A stretch of 64,000 bases of DNA from Nematostella vectensis (lineage: Eukaryota > Cnidaria > Anthozoa > Actiniaria > Edwardsiidae). Each line of letters begins with the position of its first letter. The stretch's first letter is position 1. Made by a program: the position numbers and the translations under genes. The stretch spans positions 4,335,047 to 4,399,046 of the forward strand of contig NC_064044.1 in NCBI RefSeq assembly GCF_932526225.1, in the 5' to 3' direction. The notes under the pieces were generated by a model. The model saw nothing but the letters and a program-made list of their open reading frames with translations, did no database searches and was not told where the DNA came from. Below are positions 24,901-35,660 of this stretch, piece after piece.

Positions 24901-27900
24901 TACCATCACTCTAGTAAGAGTGAAAAGTGTACCATCACTCTAGTAAGAGTGAAAAGTGTACCATCACTCTAGTAAGAGTGAAAAGTGTACCATCACTCTA
25001 GTAAGAGTGAAAAGTGTACCATCACTCTAGTAAGAGTGAAGAATTCCATTTAAACGTCTGTACTCATTTCTCCAACTCCGTTTCCTCTGGCTTTTGCCTT
25101 AATTGACTTTTTTAAGATTACTAATTTGAAAATGCTCTTTTGAGTGGCAGCACTTAATTTTGATGAAATTCGTTTTAATTCTAAGAGTAGTGAACATGCG
25201 GCCATTTTTGGAAGGGTCTAAATTTTACTCATCTATGTCATATTTGTACCGTACCATACCCTCTGTTTAAGGGCCCTATCAGCCACACCTATGTTATTGT
25301 TTACTCAAAATTGGAAAACAAATATAAACGAAAGTATATCAAATTCAATCGAAAATATTGCAATCGCCAGAAATTGATGCTGTTTCAGACTTGGTCATTT
25401 GCTAGGATGACACTCCATGATGGTGGCAAACGGAGACTATTTAGTTTTTACTCATGTTAATTTGTTTTCTCTTTCAGGTGGTAGAGCTAAACACGTTTTT
25501 CCTGAAGCACATCTTGTACATCCCCACGCGGCACTGGCTTAACTGGTCCCGGATCTTCCTCATTAGCTTGGTCGTCGCTCCTTCACTTAGGTACTGGGGT
25601 AAAAAAAAAAAACAATTCGACTCCCTTTTTTCTATACAGTGCTGAAATTTACAAAAGTGTTAAAACACTTGTTTACTATCGCTGCTCTCTTGTCCAATGT
25701 TGAAGAATGCGCTCAGGAGTGAATTAAAATGTTATCGAAATTGTTTTTGATGATTGTATTTACCCGCGCTGTAGTTTATTATGCTTTGCTTCGCAACGAC
25801 TTGTGATATTTATTTTTTTTGTTTGCTCTCACGAAATCCAAAATTGCCAGATAAATCCTAGATCAACTAACGTTCTTGGAACATTTAATGACGAGGCGGT
25901 ATTTTCGATTGAAGTCGTATTATTTAAAGTTGTATTTTATTTTTTGACACTTTTTTTCTAAAGCAGTTACGAATATAGAGTGCAACCATCTTTTCCTTGT
26001 TGTACGTTTTCAGGCAGTACTACAGCTATGTGACTGACACGCGGAGCAAGAGGGTCGGAACACAGTGCTGGGTCCTCATGTGAGTACAAGTAAAAAGCGA
26101 AGAATGCACACCAAAGAAGAGTGTGCACTTTTTTCTTTATAATAAAACAAACAATAAGAATATTGTCATCCTCAGAGGGGAGATATCATAAGCCTAGATA
26201 CCACTGGCGCACATGCGCATGCCTTATCCCGTAGTATCCTATCACGGAGACGCACGGAAAAAGTCATACCTTTAGTGGGTTGATGCCATAAGTAAGGGTT
26301 AGATAAGGGTGCAAGTGTTCTACGGGATTTTGGGCACGAATTTACAAAAATCTGGTCGAGTGGCAGTGATCATTTTCTAAGGCTGATTTACTGTCTTCGC
26401 CCTGTGTGATTAGACCATCTCCGATTAGACCAGATACGATAATATAAATAGCCGTCCAGTTTCGAATTCCACATTGGACACACTGACTAAGGACGCATAA
26501 ATACAGTGCGAGCCTCTCGGTTAGAGGGAATTTTTTTGTGCCAGCGAGAATGCAAAATCTTCTCGAATTCTTCGTGATCTTTTGTGGATATTCACGAAAC
26601 TTTCGCCTAAAACCAAAGCTGGCACTGTATTTATGTATTGGTGCCCATGAGCAGATGGTATAGTAGAGACATGTCTTAACACGATAAACGGTACGGCACG
26701 AAAATTTGAAGCGGACAGATTTTATAAACTAAAGATATTACGGCGACGGGCACATGTCTTAACCTGTGTATCCTACCAGGCTGGCGCACGGAGGCCCACT
26801 ATTTGCTACGATCGCACAAATTTCCCTATCGTTAAAAGTTAACGATCACTCGTTTTTTACAAGATAAGGAAAAGCTTTGAAAAGTGTTATAGTTGACTGT
26901 GGTTCTAACCTTGTTGATATCATTTTTGTAGTGCGATAACCTTGATGGAATGCCTGATTTGTATTAAGTACGGATTGGCACTTTTCAAGAAAACTGAGAT
27001 GACACTGATCGCGATGTGGCTGCTCTTCCAGGTACGGGGTTTCATTTATTTATTAATTTACGGTCCGCTCATCAATCCTCCTCCACTTAGGATTAATACT
27101 CCTCCGCTTAGGATTAATACTTTACATTCAGCCACCCCCCCCCCCCCCCCCTACTACCCCCTCTCTCTCTCCAGCAGATACAAGGGATGACTGAGGCTGG
27201 AACGTAGGGCTCAAAGTTCATCATTTTTAATAGACCGACTTGGGGTTCTAGTCGCACAACTCAGATTCACGGAACCAGATTCACGTAATTACGACCTGTT
27301 GATGCGTTTTGTCGTTCGTTCTTATCTTTCAGTCTCATCCCCAATCGCAAATGCGACCCCTTGGTTGCTTTGAGCCCTGGTCCCTTAAACAAAATTTAAT
27401 AGCTAAGGCAATGGTTTATAATATTGCAGTATTTGTTTTCTGTTCTTATTTGTGTGGAATATATTGATCTTTTTCTTTATATCTTTTTTCTATATATATT
27501 TTCTCATTTTATTCCATTGATGGTTTAAGTCATTTCCCATATTTCATAGCTTGTTTCATTGCAGATGCTCCTCTGTATGGGTGTTCTGTATTTCATGGTC
27601 ATGACCAAATCCAAGGTACAGGTCAGCCGCTAGCACGTTTTCTTTTCACCACAAGAAGTAAAGGAATTTCCCCGTTTTCCTCTATACAAAATAAAAAGCA
27701 CGATACGGGTGGTTCACATAACATTCGAACGATTTAAAATCAATGTTAGAAATGCTACCCTGATGACGTCTCTTGTTTTCCTGGGGCCGTTTCCTAGAAA
27801 TCAGGTTAGAGCTAACACACGGATGAATACGATATTTGATTGGATAAAAAGGGAGTTCGTTCCTGGGTTAGCGTTAACTTGATTCCTAGGAACCCGGCCC

Positions 27901-30276
27901 TGTGGGTCGTTTCTCAAAACTCCGATAAACTCGGAAACCCGGAAAGTCATCCGGTGAGCCCCCGATCAACACTTCGGGTGTTTCTCAAAACGCCCGCTAT
28001 TTTCGAGCCCGGAAAAATCCCGGTAACTCGCCCGGTAACTTACGGGAGCTCAAGAGCTCCCGTTAAATTACCGGGAATTACTTTTAATGCGAAAATTGAT
28101 ACCCAAAACGATTTTTCCTTAATATTTTCAGCTGAATTTATAGATCAACCATTAATCTTGAATTAGCCAAGTTGAAATATCCAATTTGGTGCTTTTTTTC
28201 CGATTAAATCTCGCCATTTTCAAGTTGTGTCGAGTTGCAGTGAGTTTTCATCACTTGAGGAAACCATTCCACTACCCGATAAGAAGTGAGCCAATCACGG
28301 CTAACATCATTTTATGGGATTCCCCACCAGCCAATCAGGTTTCTTTTCTGTCAAATGATTTGACATTTAGCTGTCACCGTGCGCCGAAAAAGATGTAAAC
28401 AACTTTGCGAAAGTATTGGAAGTTTTGCTACAAAATAATACTTTATCTACTTGTTCTTTGACTTTTTTCGAAAAGTGCAGATGCCACAGCAGTGTTTGGG
28501 GTACCAGTTGTCTACTGACATCGACAAGTCTACGATTTTATTGATATTCAATAATTATTTAGCCAAACTATTCATTAACTCTTAAAAATTATAATTTGCT
28601 TATCCCACAGCAGTGTTTGGGGTACCTGTTGTCTACTGACATCGACAAGTCTACGATTTTATTAATATTCAATAATTATTTAGCCAATCTATTCATTAAC
28701 TCTTAAAAATTATAATTTGCTTATCGGAAACCCGTAAACAACCGGGAAGCTACCGCTAGCTTTGAGAAACGCTCTTCCTCGCCCGGGAAGGTATCCCGAA
28801 AACTTCTCCCGGTACCCTAACGGTCCCGGTAATTACCGGGAGTTTTGAGAAACGACCCCCTGGACGCTTTTACAAAACGCGCAGGTACCAAGTACCGTCA
28901 CGTCTGAATACTCTCATACTTAGATCAGACTAGTATTTCTAACCATGCAGGCTTATAGAGGAATTAATCACGTTGCTTCTGAACACTCTCACATGAAGGG
29001 ATAACTGGGAGCAACCGAACGTACCGTAAATTCTTATAACACTCATGATACGTCAGACTCGGATTTCGCTTATTATTGGACGACTAACTGTAACCCTGAC
29101 ATACACCTATTTCAAATAACGTTGTCATTGCAAACGGCAAATGGCGATTGTCAAATGGCAGTTCTACGACCGAAAGGACCCATGGATCCCAAAATATTTG
29201 TTCCGGATTCAGAAAAATATAAATAAAACATACGACTGTCCATTTAATGTAATTAATATATGGTTCTGACATCGCTTGAGTTTATTTATCACCTTTATTT
29301 TTACAAATAATCACTACCCATAAACACCGTTCGGTTGTAGAACTGCCATTTCGCAATTGCCATTCGCTGTTCGCACTGACAACCTTTATTGAAATAGGTG
29401 TATAACAAATATGAATCTGTTACTGATTTTTCTAAAGCCTTCAAGTATAAAATATATAATAACATTGAAAAAATCTAAACTCCTAAACACCTAAATGTTG
29501 AAAACTCCCCAGGACGGGAAAGTAGTCAAGGCAAAAATCATGGAAAAAGTGCGATTCTTCAAAAAGGTGAAACAATAAAATTTAAATAAACTGAATAATG
29601 AATGAATAAATAAATAGAAAACTGAATAAATAGATAAACAATAAATGTGATATTAACATGCCCTGCGTTTCAAAGGTGTCTTTGGAAAATTTGTGTTTCG
29701 TATCTTTGAAAAAGCACGTTCGCAAACACTCTTAAGATTCGTCTGTTATCCCGGCTATGAATCTTAACTTAATTCTGCCTCCAAATTCTTGCTAAGAGGG
29801 AGAAGCTCCCGCTTTCGCCTTTGCATTTTTACACAGTCACCTCAAAGTCTGCAAGTTAAAACTGCTTGCTACAACTTTGATATTTAGTCATGCAAACGCT
29901 GGTAAACAAATGTTGAATGAAGTTTCTATAATGGAAAGTATAGTGCTCTCCTATCTATCGATGATAACTGATTTGCTGTATTTCCCAGTTTGGAAGAAGA
30001 AAAGAGCTCGAAAGTATCCCGGCCGACGACCCGACTTCCAAGACTATTCATTATCTTGTGACCAACGGCCATCACATGACAGAAAACGGCGACACGGCCA
30101 ATCAGGGCGCTAGTAACGGTCACGTGAAGAGCAAAGAAGCCAAGGATTTGACGAATGGCGTCGACTACCTGATCCCACCATCCCCGGACCACGGATCATC
30201 GCGCAAGCGCAAACCCAAGCAAAACGACGGCATGACAACGAGGCTACGCTCAAGGAAGTCTCAGGCGGGAGTTTGA
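9935..30276 (+). CDS. PTDSS1: Phosphatidylserine synthase 1
   Basis: Thirteen exons join in phase: 9935-10125, 11424-11518, 12383-12427, 12534-12652, 12997-13155, 19886-20037, 20158-20217, 24422-24503, 25478-25590, 26014-26079, 26932-27031, 27565-27615 and 29989-30276; 506 aa. The enzyme exchanges serine for the choline of phosphatidylcholine in the ER and mitochondria-associated membranes. Diagnostic blocks include [79 protein letters not shown] and RVGTQCWVL, with many hydrophobic segments. The start ([15 protein letters not shown]) and the KDIHSTSGK block match PTDSS1 better than PTDSS2. The C-terminal tail is polar and basic ([21 protein letters not shown]), as in PTDSS1. Introns are greatly expanded: intron 5 (13156-19885) contains a whole gene, and intron 7 (20218-24421) a satellite. 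A second in-frame donor after exon 12 could add Val-Gln. Confidence 0.95.
10126..11423 (+). other. PTDSS1 intron 1
   Basis: AT-rich intron of about 1.3 kb. I see no coding sequence, RNA gene or clear repeat in it. Confidence 0.7.
11519..12382 (+). other. PTDSS1 intron 2
   Basis: 864-bp intron. It has an A-run near 11642 and a short CAGACC-type repeat near 11997-12018; nothing else is recognisable. Confidence 0.7.
13389..13620 (+). mobile_element. MITE with TTAA ends, family 1, right end degraded
   Basis: This starts TTAAAGCCGCATTGT and is closely similar over about 230 bp to the element at 44802-45055. It shares its internal segments AATCTATTAGAATCCGAGAT and CACATCCTCAAAGAAACTTC. The right end stops matching after CCGGAAGTAAACTGGTA, so this copy has lost its last ~20 bp. 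It lies in PTDSS1 intron 5. Confidence 0.75.
13978..14363. mobile_element. Long imperfect palindrome (foldback/MITE-like)
   Basis: The left arm begins CACAGGCTTACCAAC and continues through GTCTTATATCCTAGAATAAA and GGTCACAGTAAACT to about 14153. The right arm, about 14186-14363, carries the reverse complement of these blocks in reverse order and ends GTTGGTAAGCCTGTG. The loop is only about 30 bp. The arms of about 175 bp differ by scattered substitutions and small indels. It is intronic, about 500 bp upstream of the nested gene. Confidence 0.8.
14495..14502 (+). promoter_or_regulatory. Candidate TATA box for the nested gene
   Basis: TATAAATA lies about 375 bp upstream of the ATG at 14877, in otherwise unremarkable intron sequence. 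It could direct an independent transcript of the nested gene. The 5' UTR length is inferred. Confidence 0.35.
14877..17358 (+). CDS. CAP-Gly / IQ / transglutaminase-core protein, kyphoscoliosis-peptidase-like (frame break)
   Basis: An intronless gene of about 826 codons nested in PTDSS1 intron 5, same strand. The first frame (14877 to about 15318) starts MGCGSS, a myristoylation/palmitoylation-type N-terminus. It then has a duplicated ~45-residue low-complexity segment (each copy ends [13 protein letters not shown]) and a CAP-Gly domain ([19 protein letters not shown], then PKHGLF). At a GGGG run (15316-15319) the homology moves to the second frame, open to TAA 17356-17358. That frame carries an IQ motif ([18 protein letters not shown]) and a transglutaminase core with Cys in [10 protein letters not shown] (near 15688), His in VNHAWNV and Asp in VSDATWG, the C-H-D triad of KY-type peptidases. 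Four C-terminal KY-type beta repeats follow, the later ones separated by G-x-P linkers. KY relatives act in cytoskeletal anchoring. The frame break may be a sequencing error or a true lesion. Confidence 0.8.
17640..17765 (+). repeat. Dispersed repeat copy
   Basis: The segment around CATATGATACCTATGACTGC, with a flanking poly(C) run, is present in inverted orientation near 37165-37310 (GCAGTCATAGGTATCATATG). The copies share about 100 bp including AATCTTCAAAT. It is a dispersed repeat of unknown class in PTDSS1 intron 5. Confidence 0.6.
17955..18030. repeat. Short repeated hairpin-prone segment
   Basis: TAAATTTCCCTCATGC occurs twice within 60 bp, and GGGGGATTTAG and GGGGAATTTAG supply partial complements. 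The segment directly precedes the piggyBac-like element. Confidence 0.45.
18045..19053 (+). mobile_element. Non-autonomous piggyBac-like element, copy 1
   Basis: About 1 kb in PTDSS1 intron 5. The left end is TTAA followed by CCCATTGACTCCTGG. The right end is the inverted form GAGGGGTCAATGTG, followed by TCTAA where TTAA would be expected. An inverted copy occupies 45625-46626 and is intact at both TTAA flanks. TTAA target sites and termini starting CCC are features of the piggyBac superfamily. The interior is not convincingly coding: an open frame of 140 codons exists on the minus strand (18494-18916), but I recognise no transposase motif in it. Confidence 0.75.
19200..19360. mobile_element. 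Small foldback/MITE-like palindrome
   Basis: The left arm includes GGAATTTAGTGATTAAATGT and GTCCCCTCAACCTCGGGATGA. The right arm includes CATCCCTCGGTTGCGGGGAC and AATTAATCACTAAATTCCCC, complementary in reverse order. The outermost bases (TTATAGC / GCTATAA) also pair. About 160 bp, within PTDSS1 intron 5. Confidence 0.7.
20513..24307 (+). repeat. CAC/CAT-rich satellite with higher-order structure
   Basis: Almost the whole span is built of 3-bp words (CAC, CAT, CAA, AAC) arranged in 12-18 bp units such as CACCACCAACATCAT. The plus strand is nearly devoid of G. Two diverged non-repetitive spacers starting ACTATTGATCAATTTTATCG interrupt it at 21801 and 23740, and a third copy at 24308 marks its end. 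The arrays before the first two spacers align with an offset of about 1.94 kb, so a ~1.9 kb block has been duplicated; a shorter third block follows. Open frames run through it on both strands only because it is a 3-bp repeat lacking stops. It fills most of PTDSS1 intron 7. Confidence 0.95.
24576..25039 (+). repeat. 29-bp hairpin minisatellite, 16 copies
   Basis: Sixteen almost identical 29-bp units in PTDSS1 intron 8. Each unit contains a perfect 6-bp stem, CACTCT-AGTA-AGAGTG, and a conserved GTGTACCAT. The only difference I noticed is an A-to-G change in the second unit. There are no spacers, so this is a tandem array. Confidence 0.97.
27780..27903. mobile_element. Short MITE with GGGCCGTTTCCTAG-type ends
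   Basis: The left end, GGGGCCGTTTCCTAGAAATC, is matched in reverse complement by the right end, GATTCCTAGGAACCCGGCCC. The inner blocks GTTAGAGCTAAC and GTTAGCGTTAAC also pair. About 120 bp, directly abutting the next MITE in PTDSS1 intron 12. Confidence 0.65.
27904..28859. mobile_element. MITE with GGGTCGTTTCTCAAAACTCC ends
   Basis: The left end GGGTCGTTTCTCAAAACTCC is the reverse complement of the right end GGGAGTTTTGAGAAACGACC. Sub-terminal CCGG-rich sequence (GGTAATTACCGGG, CCCGGTAACT) is also inverted. About 955 bp in PTDSS1 intron 12. It contains a 121-bp tandem duplication at 28486-28727. I see no transposase. Related termini bound the element at 45218-46679. Confidence 0.75.
28486..28727 (+). 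repeat. 121-bp tandem duplication inside a MITE
   Basis: Two head-to-tail units starting CACAGCAGTGTTTGGGGTAC and ending near TTATAATTTGCTTATC differ at only a few positions. The duplication lies inside the MITE at 27904-28859. Confidence 0.9.
29101..29404. mobile_element. MITE with ATACACCTATTTCAA ends, copy 1
   Basis: The left end ATACACCTATTTCAAATAAC matches the inverted right end TTATTGAAATAGGTGTAT. The inner blocks CAAATGGCAGTTCTACGACC and GGTTGTAGAACTGCCATTTC also pair. About 300 bp in PTDSS1 intron 12. A second copy lies at 52818-53067. Confidence 0.75.
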
Positions 30277-31475
30277 CTGCCCTTGCCATGCACGCCTGGG
30301 TACAAGTTAGACTCTAAGTTGGCCTGTGAAGTCACAAGCCGCCATGCTGGGAATCAGAATCAGAATCAGAGACATTGCGAATAGTTCGAACAGTTCGTGA
30401 TGCATTTCGTTGATTTTGACCTGTCGATAGCGATTGACAGTTTTGTTCACGTGACCATTATGCGATGTGAACGCTAGTGTTTTGTATAACTGATTATTGA
30501 TTTTTGATTAAGATGACACTTTATTAGATTTCACCAATTGTCCTTAGTTTTGTTCCAATCGACCTAGTATTTTATCAGTACAATATCAGACAGGTATAGA
30601 TAATACAATCAGAGACAATATAATGTAACCTGACTATCGAAGACCATCATGCACATAGTCAATCTCATCAAATGTGTTTGAGATTCCAAATTATAAACAT
30701 ATTTTAGTTTTTTTGTGTGTGTCTGTTAAAGATAGCTGCGTTTTTTTCAATGTGTATTTAAGATGTAATTTTCGGTTTCTTTTTTCAAGTTGTACTACTG
30801 GTAACCGTATTATGTTATCAGGGCTTGTATATTTTTCTCTCAGTTATGTACATATTGGAAGTAAAAGTGTATTGTACGACTGAGTTTTGTGTCATTTTTT
30901 TGACAAGAAAATAGGCGTATAACGAGGTACCTCGGCCCTCTCGGTGTTTCATGGTTATTAAAGATGACGTAGTAAAGTATAAGCGTACTTATTGCTCGAA
31001 TACGCGCCCTGCCTAAAGGGAAAATATGACTAAAGCGCCTCGCGTAGAATTGTTTCACTCCATGTCGAGAGGAACTGTACGTTAGAATGAAAGTCCCAAA
31101 ACTGACAGTACTGCCCATTGTTTTCTCATTTAGTTGTTAGCGCAACGGTAAAGGATAAAAAACGCAAGTATATAATTAACGCAAGAGAGCATTTATATTC
31201 AGGCGGGAATGTATGAATAATTCTTTCTATCACTGTGTAAAAAGTTTTATTCAGTGGTAGAAAATAATTTATCACATATATTCTTAGCATCTAACAATCA
31301 CTGCACGGGACCATCAATACTGCTATATTTACAGTAAATGTATAAAACAAGGGCAATTCGTCTTTGCTCAATAACTCGGGCTCTATAGCGGAAGGCTCGC
31401 GGATACCTGTGCTTACCAAAGCACAGGGACCCCACACTTCCCATAATGCTCTTCGTATTTACATGGCTGCCGACC
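30277..31475. other. PTDSS1 3' UTR and intergenic region
   Basis: The PTDSS1 stop is at 30274-30276. I found no canonical AATAAA in the first several hundred bases; ATTAAA at 30957-30962 is one candidate signal. Otherwise the stretch is AT-rich and carries no recognisable gene. Confidence 0.45.
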
Positions 31476-31489
31476 GTTGCCATATCAAC
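31476..31489 (+). promoter_or_regulatory. X-box (RFX) site upstream of EFHC1
   Basis: GTTGCCATATCAAC differs from the ideal X-box GTTGCCATRGCAAC at one position. It lies 110 bp upstream of the EFHC1 start codon, the usual distance for X-boxes driving ciliary genes. EFHC1 is an axonemal protein, so RFX control is biologically expected. Confidence 0.7.
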
Positions 31490-31599
31490 CGACGCCGCCA
31501 AATAGCAACCAACACCATTTTGGATCAGTTCAACAGAAATCGAGAAAACCACCAACTTGCCTTGGGTTTTCTTATTGCATTTGCCTGAAATATTACAAT

Positions 31600-34500
31600 A
31601 TGGCTCTTCCTTTTTTACCAGGGAACAGTTTTACTGATCCTACCGTAAGTATGAAAGAGGGTATAACGTAAAGTTTCTTAGTAAAGCAAAATTTTGTTGG
31701 ACGTGTTTTGAGTTTTGTGTGGAGTTTCAGAACCGGGTAAACCTTTAAAATGTTTTATTTGAGCCCACACTTTTATAATTTAGCTGTTTGAAATACTGTA
31801 CTACAATTCGTGTCTTAGACAGCTTCTAGTTTTAGAAATATTATGTCTTAAATTGTGTGTACCAAGCCTACTAACTCGACTAACTCTATCGCAATATTGT
31901 TTCCATTTTTACTTCTCTTTCTCAATTAATTATAACAGTTTTGACCTTTCATCGTAGAAAACAAAGTATCATAGGCCTCAAACACTGGGATGGAGAAATG
32001 GCTATTCCCTCCCGACTCAACCCATTATCGGAATCGGAGGAGATCCCGTTCCAGTAAACAAGCTTACCCAAGAAGAACTTGATGAACTTGCAAACATCAA
32101 ACCTAGTCTAACCTATGGCCAAAAGGTGCAAGCTCCACCGGAGGATTTTGTCCCAGCTCATGTAGCCTTTGACAAAAAAGTCCTGTTATTCCATGGTTAC
32201 TTCAAACAAACTGTACATGAATCCTCAAATGAGTACTTTCGTGTGAGACCTGTGAAAATTTACTACTACCTTGAGGATGATTCAATAGCTGTTGTGGAAC
32301 CAGTTGTGGAAAACAGGTTGGTATATACCCTCAATTTATAGACTGCACTATCTTATCTATGCATTCTATAAATTCTATATATATTTATTCAAAACACAGA
32401 TAAATAAATAGTTTATTTGTATTATTTTCCAGCGGTATTCCACAAGGAAAATTGATCAAGCGTCAAAGGCTTCCTAAGAATGATCTTGGTGATTATTGGC
32501 ATTGGAAAGACCTAAACCTGGGGATCAATGTAACATTCTATGGCAAAGTCTTCTTTATTTGCGACTGTGATGCTTGGACAAGGGTAAGTTGTGCCTCTCA
32601 CACATTTCTCACATTGGTAATGGATGGAGAAAATCTTTATAATACTCAAAGCCAAGTATGCCTTATTCATAAAAACTTTGGCTTTTTCTGTAACTGTACA
32701 AATATTGTACTTAAAGAGAAAGAGAGTTAACACGATCGAAACAAAACTTCTAGCTCAATAAAAAACAATTCCTATTGTCAGATCTTACATGGTTTCAAAT
32801 ATAGTGAATATTGACAATTGCATGTTTTTTTCAGGAGTACATGGCAAGTGAAGGCATTGACCTGAATCCCCCAGAGTCCATCGCAAAGGACCCTTATAAT
32901 GAATCTCGACAACAACCTCTCCACTCTTACACCACACCCTCCACTTTCGACAAACTAAAGCAGTTCATTGAGCTGGATAGAAAAGTTCTGAGATTCTATT
33001 GTGTCTGGGATGACAGGGATAGCATGTTTGGAGAGATGAGGCCTTGTGTAAGTATATAGAATTTCCCATGTTTTGCACCCCTCAAGTTGCTCAACGGTAG
33101 TGCTTTTCAAGAGAGAGCCAGCGATAACTCCGTGGCTCAGGTTTTGCCAGAGTGCGTTGGGATATTTTAAAGGTGTAATAAACTGAACTGGGGACTGTGA
33201 ACCCCTTGTCTCCCTGGATGTGCTGGAAGTCTGCACTTGATGTATTTGTACTGATGGATGTAAAGGAATTAAAATAAATATAATTTAGTATTTCCTAGAA
33301 ATTTTTTTCACCATTTTTAAAGCCATGGTTATAATAAATTTTTAATCAGATGGAGATGGTTACAAAGAATAAATAACAAAGCAAAATAAATGGAATAATG
33401 TACTATTATCTTTGCTGTTTATACAGATTTTGCATTACTACCTTGTCGACGATACTGTGGAGATACGTGAAGTTCATACACCTAACGACGGCAGAGACCC
33501 ATTCCCTGTGCTTGTCTGTCGACAGAAGCTTGCTAAGGACAGAACAGATGTTGAATGTAAGGGCTTATCATAACAGCTCAGTTACAAAGGAACTACAAAA
33601 GGGATACTGTCTCATTGTACTGATTTGATAAGGCTGTAAATCAATTTCTAGTTCTGAAGAAAGGGAGGCTTTTTTGGAACAAATCTGTTAAAAAATATGG
33701 TCTACAAAACTTTAAGTCATAAAATGTACAATACAAAGCTCATTATACAAACATTAATTCAAACCCTGCTTAGAAATTTTACTTTTCATTGACTTGCATA
33801 TAAATTTGGATAAATTGTGCCTTGTGTTCTGTGATTTTAATACTGCCTTATCCACATGACAAGAACCTGCAATATTTCTTACCTCACTGTTATTGTCATT
33901 CTTCTATTGCAGCCTCTTTCCCATCAGTTGTCCTGGAGTTGTCCGACCACGAGATCAAAGAGTGGTTCAGACCAAGAGATTTTATGGTTGGAAGAACCCT
34001 ACACATCATGGGCAGGCGGTTCCTTCTGTATGATTGTGATCAGTACACTAAAGACTTCTACAGGACTAACTTTGGTGTTACAGAATTCCCTGCTGTTGAT
34101 GTAAAAGGGGCACCAAGAGAATTGTTAGAAAAGGTAATAAATTGATATTGTCCAATGGAGCAGTAGATCCCGATGTTCTTATAAGGAGTCTGAAGCAATT
34201 TTAAGTAAGGGATACCTGATTCATTGTTTTTTCAGGGATTTCCCTATATTTCTTCTGTAAAATAAAATAGGTTCTGCAACCCACTTCTAGGCACTGTTCT
34301 CTTGAAATCTTTTTAATAAACCTATTGAGTGGATAGTGAGCCTTAGATAGATGAGTGGTCTCAATTTTGTTTTATGGATTTTCTTTTCAGGTCACTCCTC
34401 CATATAATGGGTTTGGTTCATTGGAAGACAGTCTTCAGTCCTGCCTTTCGCTAGTGCCACAACCACCCAAGAAGGACTTTATCAAGATGTTGGAGAATGA

Positions 34501-35345
34501 TCACAAAGTTCTTAGATATGCTGCCTCTATGGTAAGAATGAATCCCCAAGGTTTTCATAGAATGCTGATCTGTTAATTGTCAGCATTTAAATTTAAACAG
34601 GTGTAGCTTGTAAAGTTTAAACCTAGAATCAACACAAGAAAATACCTCTAGCAAGTTAGACTCAAACCAGGGATTCACTGAATATAGCCATGCACTGTTT
34701 TTTTTTTTTAGTGTATCTCATCTGTTTTTTTTTTCTCTTTTTAGGAATCTGTTAGACCAGAAGACAAGAATCGCCGTTTCATCATCTCTTATCGCTTGGC
34801 TGATGACATGTTGACGATCTACGAACCACCTGTCCGCAATGCTGGTATAATCGGAGGCAAATTTTTGGAGCGCACAAGAGCAAAAAAACCTGGTTCATCC
34901 GTGGATAATCCTAACTTCTACAACCCAGCCGATTTCAAGATTGACTCCATCATCCAGATCTTTAAGCACAGATTCCGTATCACAGACGCTGATGAGTATG
35001 TTCTCAAGCACCTCGAGTCCCATGCTGGTCACTACCCTATCGAGACAATCAACTCCATCCGACAGAGGCACGGCAGGCCCCCGACAACCACAGAGGAACT
35101 GCTCAACTCCGTGCCACAGGGGGACACAGACCCAAATGCCCTAAACAGGAATGGCGACGGTGTGAAGACAGAGTACCAGAGAAGGTAAGGGTAAACGTTT
35201 TTAAAGCCTGAAAAATTGATAGAGGGGAGGCCAGTGTACTCCATAATATTAGTATTTTTTGTCTTTACCATATTCATACTTTGAGCTTCTATTTTTCAAT
35301 GTTGATTGTGTGTAATTCTGTAGTTTTTCCCTCTTCAGGTTCTAG
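31600..35345 (+). CDS. EFHC1: EFHC1-like protein (three DM10 domains), lacking the EF-hand
   Basis: Nine exons in phase: 31600-31644, 31958-32316, 32433-32583, 32835-33047, 33427-33556, 33913-34133, 34391-34531, 34745-35184 and 35339-35345; 568 aa. Each of the three DM10 domains is clear: [16 protein letters not shown] with [37 protein letters not shown] with [14 protein letters not shown]; and [14 protein letters not shown] with [14 protein letters not shown]. Other EFHC1 signatures are [13 protein letters not shown] and GWRNGY. EFHC1 is a microtubule inner protein of ciliary doublets, called myoclonin in vertebrates. Human EFHC1 (640 aa) has a C-terminal EF-hand region; here the protein ends QRRF-stop after the third DM10 and a short tail. 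Read-through of the exon 8 donor would also stop at once (AGG TAA). Poly(A) signal AATAAA is at 35661-35666. Confidence 0.95.
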
Positions 35346-35660
35346 ATGAAAGCAGAGTACAAGACACCATCATTTTAGATTTTTATTTGAAGCACAATCT
35401 TGCCTGCTGCAAGCATGACTTTGTTTTTGTAAATAATACGTAAAGCTTGGAAAATAATGACATTGTCTTATAGGTTGAAGGAAGTTAAAGATACTTTGAG
35501 GGAGTTTAGTCTACACTCTGGAAATGTACATTATATCAGGAAATGGTATTGAATTTTATAATGAAAAGAAATTTGTATGTTATCTTTTTGTGTGCTATTT
35601 TCTTTATTATAGCTGATGTAGTTGATTTTATCAGGATCTTTCAGGTTACGAAATTAACAC

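Noticed and set aside
24576..25039. Regular array resembling CRISPR
   Set aside because: Units are contiguous 29-bp copies with no variable spacers, in an animal intron.
9935..30276. Assigning the gene to PTDSS2
   Set aside because: The N-terminal [12 protein letters not shown] block, the [19 protein letters not shown] block and the basic tail fit PTDSS1 better.
31463..31588. Upstream open frame before EFHC1
   Set aside because: It overlaps the X-box, so transcription probably starts downstream of its ATG; it has no homology.
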